Part shown: in pieces, positions 23,735 through 32,487 of the stretch
Layout of the letters: every line of letters starts with the position of its first letter
Position numbering within the stretch: position 1 is the first letter of the stretch
Assembly: GCF_011067745.1 (NCBI RefSeq)
Contig: NZ_JAAMPJ010000008.1
Coordinates: 395,714 to 459,713, forward strand
Reading direction: 5' to 3'
DNA from: Lentzea alba
GTDB lineage: Bacteria > Actinomycetota > Actinomycetes > Mycobacteriales > Pseudonocardiaceae
Length of the DNA stretch: 64,000 bases
Notes under the pieces: model-generated
Told to the model about the DNA's origin: nothing
The model's input: only the letters and a program-made list of their open reading frames with translations
Databases searched by the model: none
Translations under genes and position numbers: made by a program

Positions 23735-25219
23735 TCACCGCGTGATCTGGAGGGCGATGGCCATCGCCAGCCGTTGAGCGGGATCGTCGAGGGGGAGCGG
23801 TGTCACCTCGGTCATCTTCTGCATGCGATACCGCAACGTGTTCGGGTGCACGTTGAGCTCCCGTGCCGCCGTCCGTACGTCGCCCTGGGCGGCGAGCCAC
23901 GCTCTCAACGTCGTCGCGTACTGCGTCCCGTACTCGGCGTCGTATCGCAATATATTGGATATCGGTCCACGGGTCGGGAGACGTCCAGCCTCGGCGACGG
24001 CCGCGAGCCGGTGCAACAGGACCTGCGCCCAGGCGTCGTCGTACACAACCGGTGCACCGGTTGAGAGCGCGAGGCATTCATCAGCCTCCTGTCGCGAAGT
24101 CGGCAGTTGCGTCGCCTCGGCCGGACCTCCGATGCCGGCCAGCACGGTGGCCTCGGCAGGCAGCTCGCGGACCAGCGAACGCACCCAGCCGACGGCATCG
24201 TCGGCGGCGGGGATGACGGTGTAGAGGACGTTGCCGAACAGCGCGCTGCGTCCAGGCCGCGACCAGCCGAAGCCCGCGGTGGCCCGCTGGAACGCGAGCA
24301 CCGCCGCGCCGTGCTCGCCCTCGCCGGCGTGGGCCTGCACGGCGATCACTCGCAGGTCGGCGGACGGCAGGCCGAGGCGGGCCACGTCGGCGGACTCCGG
24401 ATGTTCGAGCAGCCTGATCACCAGGTCCGCCTCGGCCTGGCGTTCGAGATCCGTCGACGCCCGCGACCGCAACAGGTGCAACGCCGCCGTCCGCGCCCCG
24501 TCGACCAACGCGGCCGAACGCGCGGCGTCGACCGGTCCCGTCACCTCGACCCAGACCGACCCGAGCAGCTCACGTCCCGCACGCACGGCGGCGACGAGCC
24601 GGTTGCCCAACTGCGGGGTCAGCTTGGGGACGAAGATCGGCTCGTCGGACGACGCGAGGTGCGTGAACACCCCGAACTCGTCGAGTGCGCGCCGCGCCTC
24701 CTCCGGCACGCGCCGGCCGAGGATGGTCTGCACGCGCACCGGGTCGACGTCCTCCTGCCGATAGGAGTACGCGAGCACGCGGGACTGCTGGTCCTCGATG
24801 GTCACCGGGCCGCCCACCACACCCGCGATCACATCGGCGAGGCCGAACAGGTCTCCGGTGCGTGTGCCGCCGTTGACCAGCGTCTGCGTGACGTTCGCAA
24901 GCTGGCTCCACGGCACAGACGGATCCACGAGCAACACGGCCGCACCGGACTTCTTCGCCGCAGCGACCACACGCTCGTCGAGCGGCGGCTTGCCGTGCAG
25001 CACCACCGCCGACGCCGCAGTCGAGGACACGAGACGCACGGCCGCGGCGACCGAAGGCGTGCCCAGCCCCAGAAGTACGTCTCCTGCGGCGGCCGGCACG
25101 TTTTCCGCCGGATCGTGCAGGGCAACCCCACGGAGTTCGGCGTCACGGCCCTTCGGCGCGCACGCCAGATGCGTGCCCAGACTGCCGAGCACGTCCACGA
25201 GGCGATCAAGGGCGACCAC
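23735..25219 (-). CDS. PucR-family transcriptional regulator
   Basis: 494 residues from GTG 25219. An N-terminal PucR-like domain (LVDVLGSLGTHLACAP...) is followed by a GGDEF-like middle region and a C-terminal helix-turn-helix, TAARELNVHPNTLRYRMQKM (about residues 450-470), the hallmark of PucR/CdaR regulators. A short AT-rich patch (ATATCCAATATATTG) codes PISNIL at 23946-23966, out of line with the gene's codon use. No purine-catabolic genes are adjacent; target unknown. It precedes the methyltransferase and dtd, probably as one operon. Confidence 0.88.
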   Translation of the reverse strand: MVALDRLVDVLGSLGTHLACAPKGRDAELRGVALHDPAENVPAAAGDVLLGLGTPSVAAAVRLVSSTAASAVVLHGKPPLDERVVAAAKKSGAAVLLVDPSVPWSQLANVTQTLVNGGTRTGDLFGLADVIAGVVGGPVTIEDQQSRVLAYSYRQEDVDPVRVQTILGRRVPEEARRALDEFGVFTHLASSDEPIFVPKLTPQLGNRLVAAVRAGRELLGSVWVEVTGPVDAARSAALVDGARTAALHLLRSRASTDLERQAEADLVIRLLEHPESADVARLGLPSADLRVIAVQAHAGEGEHGAAVLAFQRATAGFGWSRPGRSALFGNVLYTVIPAADDAVGWVRSLVRELPAEATVLAGIGGPAEATQLPTSRQEADECLALSTGAPVVYDDAWAQVLLHRLAAVAEAGRLPTRGPISNILRYDAEYGTQYATTLRAWLAAQGDVRTAARELNVHPNTLRYRMQKMTEVTPLPLDDPAQRLAMAIALQITR

Positions 25220-25312
25220 TCGCGGATGTTAACCGCCGACCGGGTGTCCCGGCCGTCACTCGGACGTGGGACCATGGAGCACGTAGCCAGAAAGAGTTAA
25301 GAGGGTGGTGTC

Positions 25313-25627
25313 GTGAGCAGTCCTGACCGGAACGACACCCCGGTGTTGATCACCGAGGCGGCCCCGTCCTACGAGGAACAGCACGCCGCCCGGCGCAAGA
25401 AGTACGCGATCATGATGAGCCTGCGCTTCCCGTGCCTCATCCTCGCGGCACTCTTCGCCCAGACCTGGTGGCTCGCGCTCTTCTTCATCGTGCTGTCCGT
25501 GCCGTTGCCATGGATGGCCGTGCTGATCGCGAACGACAGGCCGCCGCGCAAGACCGAGAAGGTCAACCGCCACGAGGCCGAGCGCCGCGCCATCGCCCCC
25601 AAGAGCACCACCATCATCGACGGCTGA
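25313..25627 (+). CDS. DUF3099 membrane protein
   Basis: 104 residues from GTG 25313. Two adjacent membrane helices (MMSLRFPCLILAALFAQTWW and LALFFIVLSVPLPWMAVLIA) follow a short acidic N-terminus with the family phrase VLITEAAPSYEEQHAARRKKY. The C-terminal tail is basic and ends STTIIDG. In mycobacteria a similar gene also lies near sigB. Function unknown. Downstream is a cluster of repeats. Confidence 0.85.
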   Translation: MSSPDRNDTPVLITEAAPSYEEQHAARRKKYAIMMSLRFPCLILAALFAQTWWLALFFIVLSVPLPWMAVLIANDRPPRKTEKVNRHEAERRAIAPKSTTIIDG

Positions 25628-25709
25628 CGCGCGCCGAATCCCGCCGCCGAACCCATCGTCGACCCGTCTGCGAAGTCCTCAAGTCCGACTGTCGCCGAAC
25701 GCTGTCCGC

Positions 25710-25761
25710 CCCTTAGCAACGAGTCTTTTGCGGACGAAGTCCAAAGAGTCATTGCTAAGGG
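25710..25761. repeat. Imperfect palindrome related to the 48-bp repeat
   Basis: CCCTTAGCAA (25710-25719) pairs with TTGCTAAGGG (25752-25761); inner positions pair with mismatches. Its right half (TTTTGCGGACGAAGTCCAAA and on) is homologous to the reverse of the 48-bp unit, so this is a head-to-head pair like the perfect palindrome at 4999-5044 but diverged. Confidence 0.8.
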
Positions 25762-25775
25762 CCTGCTCAGTCAGC

Positions 25776-25823
25776 CTTTGCAATGAGTCTTTTGACTTCG
25801 TCCGCAAACGGTTTTTGCATCCG
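25776..25823 (+). repeat. 48-bp terminator-like dispersed repeat, copy 3
   Basis: Matches copies 1 and 2 at 47 of 48 bases; the only change is T to G at the 36th base, in the T-run. Lies after DUF3099 and 15 bp from the palindrome at 25710-25761. Confidence 0.85.
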
Positions 25824-25832
25824 GGTGGGCGG

Positions 25833-25860
25833 GCAACTGATATATGGGAACTGATATATC
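25833..25860 (+). repeat. Tandem GATATAT elements, copy 3
   Basis: GCAACTGATATAT (25833-25845) is followed by GAACTGATATATC (25848-25860), two direct copies of the AT-rich element. They lie 11 bp past the stop of the convergent psuK gene. With 25710-25823 they fill the space between convergent genes; no gene is seen from 25628 to 25871. Confidence 0.75.
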
Positions 25861-25871
25861 GGTGCGGGGGC

Positions 25872-26750
25872 CTAGCGGGGTGGCTGGGCGCCTACGACGC
25901 TGACCGCGCGAGAGCCTGCGCGGACACCGCCGAGCAGGGCGTCGTGCTTGGAGGCGCCGGAGAGCCAGGCGGCGAGGAAGCCGGCGTCGAAGGCGTCGCC
26001 CGCGCCGGTCGAGTCGACGCACTCGGTGGCTTCAGCGGGGACCGAGATGAGTTCGTCGGAGTCCACCCACGACGCGCCGTCCGGGCCCGTTGTCACCACG
26101 ACGGTGCCGACGTGGGTCAGCAGGTCCTTGCCGGCGGTGGGGTCGGACGAGCCGGTCAGGGCGAGCAGTTCGTCGGCGTTCGGCATGAGGATGTCGACGC
26201 CGCGCACGTCCTCCAGGAAGGCCTCGGCGGAGTGGATCAGCACTGCCGCCTGCGGGTCCACCGACGTCGTCCACCCGGCGGCCCGCGCTGCCTCCAGCGC
26301 GGCCAGGCCGGCCGGGCGGGAGGTGGCGTCGAGCAGCACGTAGCCCGACAGGTGCAGGTGGCCGTGCGAGGCGGCGAGCAGGCCCGGGTCGAGGTCCGCC
26401 GGGGAGAAGCGGGCGTTCGCGCCGCGGTCGGGCAGCATCGAGCGTTGGCCGTCGTCGTCGACGAGCACGACCACGCAGCAGGTGGCCAGGTCCGGGTCGA
26501 CGGCGAAGGCGCACTGGACGCCCGCGGCGGTCAGTTCGGCGTGGACCTGGCGGCCGGCCGAGTCGGCGCCGACGCGGGCCACCAGGATCGGCGACGCACC
26601 GCACGCGGCCAGCCACACGGCCGTGTTCGCGCCCGCGCCGCCTGGCTCGATGGTCACCTTCGCGCGCACGTCACCGCCGTGGGCGATGGGGCCGGAGTGG
26701 CGGGCGACGACGTCCAGGCCGGCGTCGCCCACGACGATCACAGGCCTCAC
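25872..26750 (-). CDS. psuK: PfkB-family kinase, probable pseudouridine kinase
   Basis: 292 residues from GTG 26748-26750, overlapping the psuG stop by GTGA. PfkB signatures are present: GGAGANTAVWLAACG near residues 38-52 and the C-terminal DSTGAGDAFDAGFLAAWL with the catalytic Asp and anion hole. Substrate-side motif VRPVIVVGDAGLDV at the N-terminus. Pairing with pseudouridine-5'-phosphate glycosidase makes pseudouridine the likely substrate; ribokinase activity would be the alternative. It ends next to the tandem GATATAT elements. Confidence 0.88.
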   Translation of the reverse strand: MRPVIVVGDAGLDVVARHSGPIAHGGDVRAKVTIEPGGAGANTAVWLAACGASPILVARVGADSAGRQVHAELTAAGVQCAFAVDPDLATCCVVVLVDDDGQRSMLPDRGANARFSPADLDPGLLAASHGHLHLSGYVLLDATSRPAGLAALEAARAAGWTTSVDPQAAVLIHSAEAFLEDVRGVDILMPNADELLALTGSSDPTAGKDLLTHVGTVVVTTGPDGASWVDSDELISVPAEATECVDSTGAGDAFDAGFLAAWLSGASKHDALLGGVRAGSRAVSVVGAQPPR

Positions 26751-27637
26751 TGGAACAGCTCGACGGCGACGGCGGCTGCGACGGAGGCGTTGTTGACGAC
26801 GAGTTCCTCGTTCGCGTCGAGGCTCACGCCGGCGCTCGCGGTGTGGAAGTGCTCCAGCAGGACGGGGGAGACGTCCTTGCCGCGCACGTTCTCGTCGACC
26901 AGCTTCTGCAGGCCCTCGGCCAGCAGGCGGTCGTGCAGGGCGGAGTCCATCTCGAACGCGGCGGGGATCGGGTTCGCCAGGAGCATGCCGCGACCGCCCT
27001 CGGCGAACACCGCGGCGGCCTCGGCGGCGTTCTCGACGCGCCACGGCACCTCGAACTCGGACTCGCGGCGGTAGAAGGCGGGGAAACGCGAGGTGCGGTA
27101 GCCGACGACCGGCACCGAGCGGGTCTCCAGCACCTCCAGGGTCGCGCCCATGTCCAGGATCGACTTCACGCCCGAGCAGACGATCAGCACCGGCGTAGTG
27201 GCGACCACGTCGAGGTCGGCCGACACGTCCCACGTCTCGCGCGCGCCGCGGTGCACGCCGCCGAGACCGCCGGTCGCGAAGACGCGGATGCCGGCCTGGT
27301 GCGCGAGCGCCGTGGTCGACGCCACGGTCGTCGCGCCGCTGCGGCCGAGCGCGTAGGCGGGGCCGAGGTCGCGCAGCGAGAGCTTCGCGAGATCGCCCGC
27401 GGTGCACACGTGGTCTAGCTGGGCGGAGGAAAGGCCGATGTGCGGTACGCCGTCGAGCACGGCGATCGTCGCGGGGACGGCACCGGCTTCCCGGACCACC
27501 TTCTCCAGGCGTGCGGCCACGGCGAGATTGCGCGGGGCAGGCAGCCCGTGGGACAGGATGGTGCTCTCAAGAGCGACGACAGGCCGGTTCTCGGCCAGTG
27601 CGGTGGCTACTTCGTCGGCGATGTGCAGCGTGGTCAC
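26747..27637 (-). CDS. psuG: Pseudouridine-5'-phosphate glycosidase
   Basis: Splits pseudouridine 5'-phosphate into uracil and ribose 5-phosphate, allowing recovery of the modified nucleoside. 296 residues from GTG 27635-27637. Family motifs are VVALESTILSHGLPAPRNL (about residues 19-37), PATIAVLDGVPHIGL, TVASTTALAHQAGIRVFATGGLGGVHRG, VKSILDMGATLEVLET and GMLLANPIP. Coupled to psuK. Divergent from DUF3039 with only 31 bp between starts. Confidence 0.95.
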   Translation of the reverse strand: MTTLHIADEVATALAENRPVVALESTILSHGLPAPRNLAVAARLEKVVREAGAVPATIAVLDGVPHIGLSSAQLDHVCTAGDLAKLSLRDLGPAYALGRSGATTVASTTALAHQAGIRVFATGGLGGVHRGARETWDVSADLDVVATTPVLIVCSGVKSILDMGATLEVLETRSVPVVGYRTSRFPAFYRRESEFEVPWRVENAAEAAAVFAEGGRGMLLANPIPAAFEMDSALHDRLLAEGLQKLVDENVRGKDVSPVLLEHFHTASAGVSLDANEELVVNNASVAAAVAVELFQ

Positions 27638-27668
27638 GAGGGGACATCATCCCAGGTACTCTGGGCGG

Positions 27669-27923
27669 GTGAGCACCCAGACTCTCCCCGAGGTCGACGT
27701 CCGGCCGGAAGGCACCGACCACACCGGGGACGACACCCCGAAGATGTTCCACTACGTGCGCAAGGCGAAGATCGCCGAGAGCGCCGTCATGGGAACGCAC
27801 GTGGTCGCGTTGTGCGGCGAGGTCTTCCCGGTCACGCGGTCGCCTAAGCCCGGTTCGCCGGTGTGCCCGGACTGCAAGAAGATCTACGAGGGCCTGCCCA
27901 AGGGCGGCGACGGCGGCGAGTGA
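27669..27923 (+). CDS. DUF3039 protein
   Basis: 84 residues from GTG 27669. It starts STQTLPEVDVRPEGTD and has the family core MFHYVRKAKIAESAVMGTHVVALCGEVF plus a zinc-ribbon-like VCPDCKKIYEGL, so it probably binds zinc through Cys in ALCGE and CPDC. A TACTCT at 27657-27662, about 6 bp before the GTG, suggests a leaderless mRNA. Conserved beside sigB/sigA in actinobacteria; function unknown. Confidence 0.87.
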   Translation: MSTQTLPEVDVRPEGTDHTGDDTPKMFHYVRKAKIAESAVMGTHVVALCGEVFPVTRSPKPGSPVCPDCKKIYEGLPKGGDGGE

Positions 27924-27958
27924 GCCGCAGCAGGTAGAACTCCGCGAGCTTCGACGAG

Positions 27959-27993
27959 CAGCGGGGGTGGCTTCGGCTACCCCCGCTGTTTTT
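27959..27993. terminator. Hairpin terminator with T-run
   Basis: CAGCGGGGGTGGC-TTCG-GCTACCCCCGCTG, 13 bp with one G-T pair, then TTTTTG. It ends the DUF3039 transcript. The stop codon of the convergent YihY gene (27977-27979) lies inside the stem, so the two 3' ends overlap. Confidence 0.9.
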
Positions 27994-29062
27994 GTTCTTC
28001 GGGCGAGGTCGGCGGCTCCTGGATCTTCAGCGGGGTGGTCAGCTGCGTGTCGGCCGGGGACGGCGCCGAGTAGCTGGTGGTGGTCTCGGGTTCGGGGTCC
28101 TCGGCCTCGGAGCGGATGCGCGACGCCGCGCGCTCCATCTCCAGCCGCCGCCACCGCCGGCGCTGACGGCGGGTCATCCGGGCCGGCCACTCGTCCTGGA
28201 TCGCGCTGTTGAAGTACGCGCCGATCGTGATCGCCAGGCCGATGAAGAACACGAACAGCAGGAACGCGATCGGGGTCGCGAGAGCGCCGTAGGTGTAGCC
28301 GGTCGTGGTGATCCACTGGATGTACAGCCGCAGGCCGATGGACGACAGGATGAACACGGCCATCGCGAGGACCGCGCCGGGCAGCACCCGGTGGTACGGC
28401 AGCCTTCGCGGCAGCGCGACCTTGTAGAGCAGCGACAGCGACAGCACGAGCAACAACGCGACGCCGGGGTAGTAGAACCGGCCGACCCACGTCTCGATGT
28501 AGGGCTGCCAGGACGTCGGGAAGAACTGCGGCAGCACGTCCGGGCCCAGCGCCAGCACCGGCAGGCCGATCACCAGTGCCACCAACGACACCATGTAGAG
28601 CAGCAGGGCGAAGATGCGCTGCCACAACTCGTTGCGCACGCCGTACTGGCCGTGCGCGACCGTGATCGCGTCGACGAACGACGACATCGCCGACGAACCC
28701 GCCCACAGCGAGATCAGGAAGCCGACGGAGACGATCTCGCCCTTGCCGGTCGTGAGGATCTCCGCGACCGTGGGCTGGATCACGTCGTTGACGACGTCCG
28801 CGCTGAAGATCGTCCGGGTGAACCCGATGATCTTCTCCTGGACGGCGGACACCACCTCGGCACCGAACCAGTCGCCGAAATAACCCATGGCGCCCAGCAC
28901 TCCGAGCAGCAGCGGGGGAAACGACAGCGTCTGCCAGAACGCCGCCTCGGCGGCTTCTGAGAAGATGTTGCCCTGCCACGCCTTCGACAGCGTGCGCGCG
29001 AGTAGACGCAGCGGCCCCTTGCGGCCGGACCTGCGTGCGTCGTTGTCGGTAGGCGAACCCAT
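27977..29062 (-). CDS. YihY/BrkB-family inner membrane protein
   Basis: 361 residues from ATG 29060-29062; an in-frame ATG at 29077 is possible. Six predicted membrane segments, for example FPPLLLGVLGAMGYFG, IFALLLYMVSLVALVIGLPVLAL, VALLLVLSLSLLYKV, VLAMAVFILSSIGLRLYI and IAFLLFVFFIGLAITIGAYF. The family phrase EAAEAAFWQTLSFPPLLLG is near residues 36-54. The C-terminal 90 residues are charged and disordered. Despite the old ribonuclease BN name, the family is now regarded as membrane proteins of unclear role. Position near sigB/sigA matches mycobacteria. Confidence 0.9.
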   Translation of the reverse strand: MGSPTDNDARRSGRKGPLRLLARTLSKAWQGNIFSEAAEAAFWQTLSFPPLLLGVLGAMGYFGDWFGAEVVSAVQEKIIGFTRTIFSADVVNDVIQPTVAEILTTGKGEIVSVGFLISLWAGSSAMSSFVDAITVAHGQYGVRNELWQRIFALLLYMVSLVALVIGLPVLALGPDVLPQFFPTSWQPYIETWVGRFYYPGVALLLVLSLSLLYKVALPRRLPYHRVLPGAVLAMAVFILSSIGLRLYIQWITTTGYTYGALATPIAFLLFVFFIGLAITIGAYFNSAIQDEWPARMTRRQRRRWRRLEMERAASRIRSEAEDPEPETTTSYSAPSPADTQLTTPLKIQEPPTSPEEQKQRG

Positions 29063-29200
29063 CGCAGTGACAAGCATGGTGCATGGGGCCACGTTTCGCG
29101 GCATCGACGCCCGGAACAGGTAGGCTCTCGTTGCCCTCGGCCACGGTCTGCCTGAGGGCACAACCATGTGTGACCTGCACAAATGAGGAGAAACACGTCT

Positions 29201-30904
29201 GTGACAGCGACAGCAGCAATGCGACCGCTGCGGGCCTGGCAGCGCCGCGCGCTGACCAAGTACCTCGCCGCCAAGCCGCAGGACTTCCTCGCCGTCGCGA
29301 CGCCGGGCGCGGGCAAGACGACCTTCGGACTGCGGGTGGCCGCCGAACTGCTGGCCGACCGGACGATCGAGGCCGTCACGATCGTCACCCCCACCGAGCA
29401 CCTCAAGCACCAGTGGGCGAAGGCCGCCGCCGAGCAGGGCATCCACATCGACTCGAACTTCCGCAACACCAACGCGATGACCTCCCGCGACTACCACGGC
29501 GTGGCCGTGACGTACGCGCAGGTCGCCGCCCATCCGACGTTGCACCGGGTGCGCACGGAGAACCGCAAGACGCTGGTGCTGCTCGACGAGGTGCACCACG
29601 GCGGCGACGCCAAGTCGTGGGGTGACGCGATCCGCGAGGCGTTCACGCCCGCCACCCGCCGCCTCTGCCTCACCGGCACGCCGTTCCGCTCCGACGACTC
29701 GCCGATCCCGTTCGTGCAGTACGAGGAGAGCAACGGCGGCTTCAAGACCTCCAAGGCGGACCACACCTACGGCTACTCCGACGCGCTGCGCGACGGCGTC
29801 GTCCGGCCCGTGCTGTTCCTGGCGTACTCCGGTGAGGCGTCGTGGCGGACCAGCGCGGGCGAGGAGTACACCGCACGCCTGGGCGAACCGCTGACGCAGG
29901 AGCAGACCGCGCGGGCGTGGCGCACGGCGCTGGACCCGGCCGGCGACTGGATGGCGTCCGTGCTGCGCGCCGCCGACCAGCGGCTCACCCAGAAGCGGGA
30001 GAACGGTCTGCCGGACGCGGGTGGCCTGGTGATCGCCACCGACCAGACCGTGGCGAAGGCCTACGCGCAGGTGCTGCAGCGCGTCACGGGCCAGATCCCC
30101 ACGCTCGTCCTCTCCGACGACCCGAAGGCGTCCGGCAAGATCGCGGAGTTCTCCGCGACGAACGAGCGCTGGATGATCGCGGTCCGCATGGTGTCCGAAG
30201 GCGTCGACGTGCCGCGGCTCGCGGTCGGCGTGTACGCCACGTCGTCGTCGACCCCGTTGTTCTTCGCCCAGGCCGTCGGCCGCTTCGTGCGCAACCGGAA
30301 GCCCGGCGAGACCGCCACCGTGTTCCTGCCGTCGGTGCCGGTGCTGCTCCAGCTCGCGTCCGAGCTGGAGGCCGAGCGCGACCACGTTCTCGGCAAGCCG
30401 CACCGCGAGAAGGACGGCTGGGACGACGAGCTCATGGCCGCGGCCAACCAGGCCAAGGACGAGCCCGGTGAGGACGAGCGCGCCTTCACCGCGCTGGGCA
30501 CCACGGCCGAGCTCGACCAGGTGATCTTCGACGGCTCGTCGTTCGGCGCACCGACCCACGCCGGCTCCGAGGAGGAACAGGAGTACCTCGGCCTGCCGGG
30601 CCTCCTCGAACCCGACCAGGTGCGCACCCTGTTGCTGCAGCGCCAGGAAGAGCAGATGGCCTCCGCGGCCAAGCGCCCCAAGCCCGAGGTCGCCGTCCGG
30701 GAGGCCAGGCCCGTGGGCGTGCAGGAACGCCTCACGTCACTGCGCAAGGAACTCAACACCCTCGTCGCGATGCACCACCACCGCACGAAGAAGCCGCACG
30801 GCAAGATTCACAACCAGCTGCGCGAGTACTGCGGCGGCCCGCCGACCGCGATGGCCACCATCGAGCAACTGGAAGAGCGCATCGCGACGCTGCGTTCCTG
30901 GTAG
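29201..30904 (+). CDS. DEAD/DEAH-box-type superfamily 2 helicase
   Basis: 567 residues from GTG 29201, ten bases after AGGAG; the ATG at 29183 overlaps the ribosome site. Helicase motifs in order: LRAWQRRALTKYL (Q-like region), Walker A ATPGAGKTT (about residues 33-41), Ia TIVTPTEHLKHQW, DEVH box VLLDEVHHGGD (about 126-136), III LTGTPFRSD, V GVDVPRL and VI QAVGRFVRNR. It resembles the type III restriction/UvrB-like ATPases of actinobacteria that stand alone. A C-terminal domain of about 180 residues ends with a helical bundle (HNQLREYCGG...ERIATLRSW). Substrate is unknown. No nuclease partner gene is beside it. Confidence 0.9.
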   Translation: MTATAAMRPLRAWQRRALTKYLAAKPQDFLAVATPGAGKTTFGLRVAAELLADRTIEAVTIVTPTEHLKHQWAKAAAEQGIHIDSNFRNTNAMTSRDYHGVAVTYAQVAAHPTLHRVRTENRKTLVLLDEVHHGGDAKSWGDAIREAFTPATRRLCLTGTPFRSDDSPIPFVQYEESNGGFKTSKADHTYGYSDALRDGVVRPVLFLAYSGEASWRTSAGEEYTARLGEPLTQEQTARAWRTALDPAGDWMASVLRAADQRLTQKRENGLPDAGGLVIATDQTVAKAYAQVLQRVTGQIPTLVLSDDPKASGKIAEFSATNERWMIAVRMVSEGVDVPRLAVGVYATSSSTPLFFAQAVGRFVRNRKPGETATVFLPSVPVLLQLASELEAERDHVLGKPHREKDGWDDELMAAANQAKDEPGEDERAFTALGTTAELDQVIFDGSSFGAPTHAGSEEEQEYLGLPGLLEPDQVRTLLLQRQEEQMASAAKRPKPEVAVREARPVGVQERLTSLRKELNTLVAMHHHRTKKPHGKIHNQLREYCGGPPTAMATIEQLEERIATLRSW

Positions 30905-30920
30905 GGCGTTCCTGGGTAGG

Positions 30921-31712
30921 TCAGGCGCGCGTGACGGCGACCGCGAGCGTGTCGTAGCTCATCGTGAAGCTCCCGCCGACGGCCTCGATGGCGGTGCCGA
31001 GGCAGTCCAGCACTTCGGTGACCTGCTCCTTCGTGAGCAGGCCCAGCGGGCTCATGGTGAGCATCAGATCGACGTACTCGGCGGTCGTGTAGGTCTGGTC
31101 CCACCGGCCGCTCCACTGCTCGGAGCCGGAGAACTCGCCGGTGCCGACGAACGTCTCCGCGGTCTGCTCACAGCCCGACCGGTAGGCCGCCAGCGCCTCC
31201 GCGCCGTTGTGCCCGATGCGGAACGGCATCTCCGGCGCGATCCTCCGGTAGACCTCGGCCATCGCCTCCGCGACCGAGTCCGGCATCGCGAACACGTGCC
31301 ACAGCGCCACGAACACGCCGCCGGGCCGCAGCACTCGCGCGACCTGGCGCCGTCCCTCCTCGGGGTCGACCCAGTGCCACGCCTGCCCGGCGACGACGGC
31401 GTCGAACTGGCGGCCGGCGGGATCCCAGGCCTCGAACTTCGACACCTCCACCGGCACTCCCGTGCCACGGGCGAACTCGGCCATGAGCTCGTCGTGCTCG
31501 ACTCCGATCACCTCGAACCCGGCCGCCTGGAGTTGACGGGACAGCTTGCCGGTGCCGCAACCGATGTCGACGACGCGTGGTCCGGGGCTCGCCGCGACGA
31601 TCCGGTCGATCAGCTCGTCGGGGTAAGGCGGGCGGGTGCGGTCGTAGCGAGCGGCCTCCGCGCCGAACGAAGCGGCGAGTCGCTTGCCGGTCTCATCGTT
31701 TAAAGTGGGCAT
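30921..31712 (-). CDS. SAM-dependent methyltransferase
   Basis: 263-residue class I methyltransferase (Methyltransf_11 type). SAM motif I VVDIGCGTGKLSRQL (about residues 47-61), IGVEHDELMAE next, motif II VVAGQAWHWVDPEEG and motif III LRPGGVFVALWHVF. The start ATG overlaps the first of two operator boxes (31705-31740) shared with the divergent TetR gene, so repression would block both. The substrate is probably a small molecule. The gene pair looks like a self-contained TetR-controlled modification unit. Confidence 0.9.
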   Translation of the reverse strand: MPTLNDETGKRLAASFGAEAARYDRTRPPYPDELIDRIVAASPGPRVVDIGCGTGKLSRQLQAAGFEVIGVEHDELMAEFARGTGVPVEVSKFEAWDPAGRQFDAVVAGQAWHWVDPEEGRRQVARVLRPGGVFVALWHVFAMPDSVAEAMAEVYRRIAPEMPFRIGHNGAEALAAYRSGCEQTAETFVGTGEFSGSEQWSGRWDQTYTTAEYVDLMLTMSPLGLLTKEQVTEVLDCLGTAIEAVGGSFTMSYDTLAVAVTRA

Positions 31713-31740
31713 GCGCCCACCGTAGTGGGCAAGCGCCCAC
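31705..31740. promoter_or_regulatory. Double operator between methyltransferase and TetR genes
   Basis: Two near-identical 16-bp palindromes, GTGGGCATGCGCCCAC (31705-31720) and GTGGGCAAGCGCCCAC (31725-31740), 20 bp centre to centre. The first covers the methyltransferase start codon. Two helical turns of spacing suits two TetR dimers binding side by side. Confidence 0.85.
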
Positions 31741-31760
31741 TTCAGCTAGGAGATTTCCGC

Positions 31761-32357
31761 GTGCCCACCGGTGTGCACCTGCGTGACGTGCGGGAACAGC
31801 TGTTCGGCGCCGCCGATCGCCTGCTGGTCGAAGGCGGGCCGAGCGCGCTCACCAGCCGCGCGGTGACGACCGAGGCCGGTGTCGCCAAGGGTGTCCTGCA
31901 CCGGCACTTCGACGACTTCGACGCGTTTCTCGCGGAGTTCGTCCTCGACCGCGTCGACAAGATGGACGCGCGGGCGAAGGCGCTCCTCGGGGCGGCGGGC
32001 GCCGGAACCGTCGTCGACAACCTCGCGGAAGCGATCACCGCCGTGTTCGAGTCGGTCGCCGTTGCGATCGTCGCTCTCGTGACGTTCCGCGACGACCTGC
32101 GCAGGCGGCTGCGCGACACCTGGCCCGCGGGAATACCGGTGCTGACCGACGCCGCGATCATGATCCAGGACTACCTGGCGCGGGAACGGGAGCTGGGCCG
32201 CGTCGGTGACCTCGATCCCGAAGGGGTCGCACCCGTGCTCATCGGGACCGCGCACCTGCTCTTCGTCGACCGGGACGCACCGCCCCCTCCGGACGTCGTG
32301 CGCCGAATGGTCGCAAGCGTTGTAGCGCCGTGGTTACGCTCTCACAACTCTGAGTGA
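31761..32357 (+). CDS. TetR-family repressor
   Basis: 198 residues from GTG 31761, eight bases after AGGAG. N-terminal helix-turn-helix: REQLFGAADRLLVEGGPSALTSRAVTTEAGVAKGVLHRHFDDFDAFLAEFV (about residues 10-60), typical TetR. The C-terminal ligand and dimer domain is helical. The palindromes just upstream are the expected operator, so it likely represses itself and the divergent methyltransferase until a ligand binds. Confidence 0.93.
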   Translation: MPTGVHLRDVREQLFGAADRLLVEGGPSALTSRAVTTEAGVAKGVLHRHFDDFDAFLAEFVLDRVDKMDARAKALLGAAGAGTVVDNLAEAITAVFESVAVAIVALVTFRDDLRRRLRDTWPAGIPVLTDAAIMIQDYLARERELGRVGDLDPEGVAPVLIGTAHLLFVDRDAPPPPDVVRRMVASVVAPWLRSHNSE

Positions 32358-32436
32358 CTAAATGACGCCACGGTTACCGCATCGTTGCGACTTAATCGAT
32401 CCAGTGTGGTTCCGGTCACGCATATGTCGGGCATAC

Positions 32437-32451
32437 GTTGTGCGCCACAAC
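32437..32451. promoter_or_regulatory. Candidate operator before the xylFGH-like operon
   Basis: GTTGTG-CGC-CACAAC, perfect 6-bp arms, 37 bp before the binding-protein start. A plausible site for the ROK repressor encoded at the end of the operon; no promoter of good consensus was recognised. Confidence 0.5.
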
Positions 32452-32487
32452 ATTCTCTGTGACACAGCGCAGTGAAAGGGATGGCGG

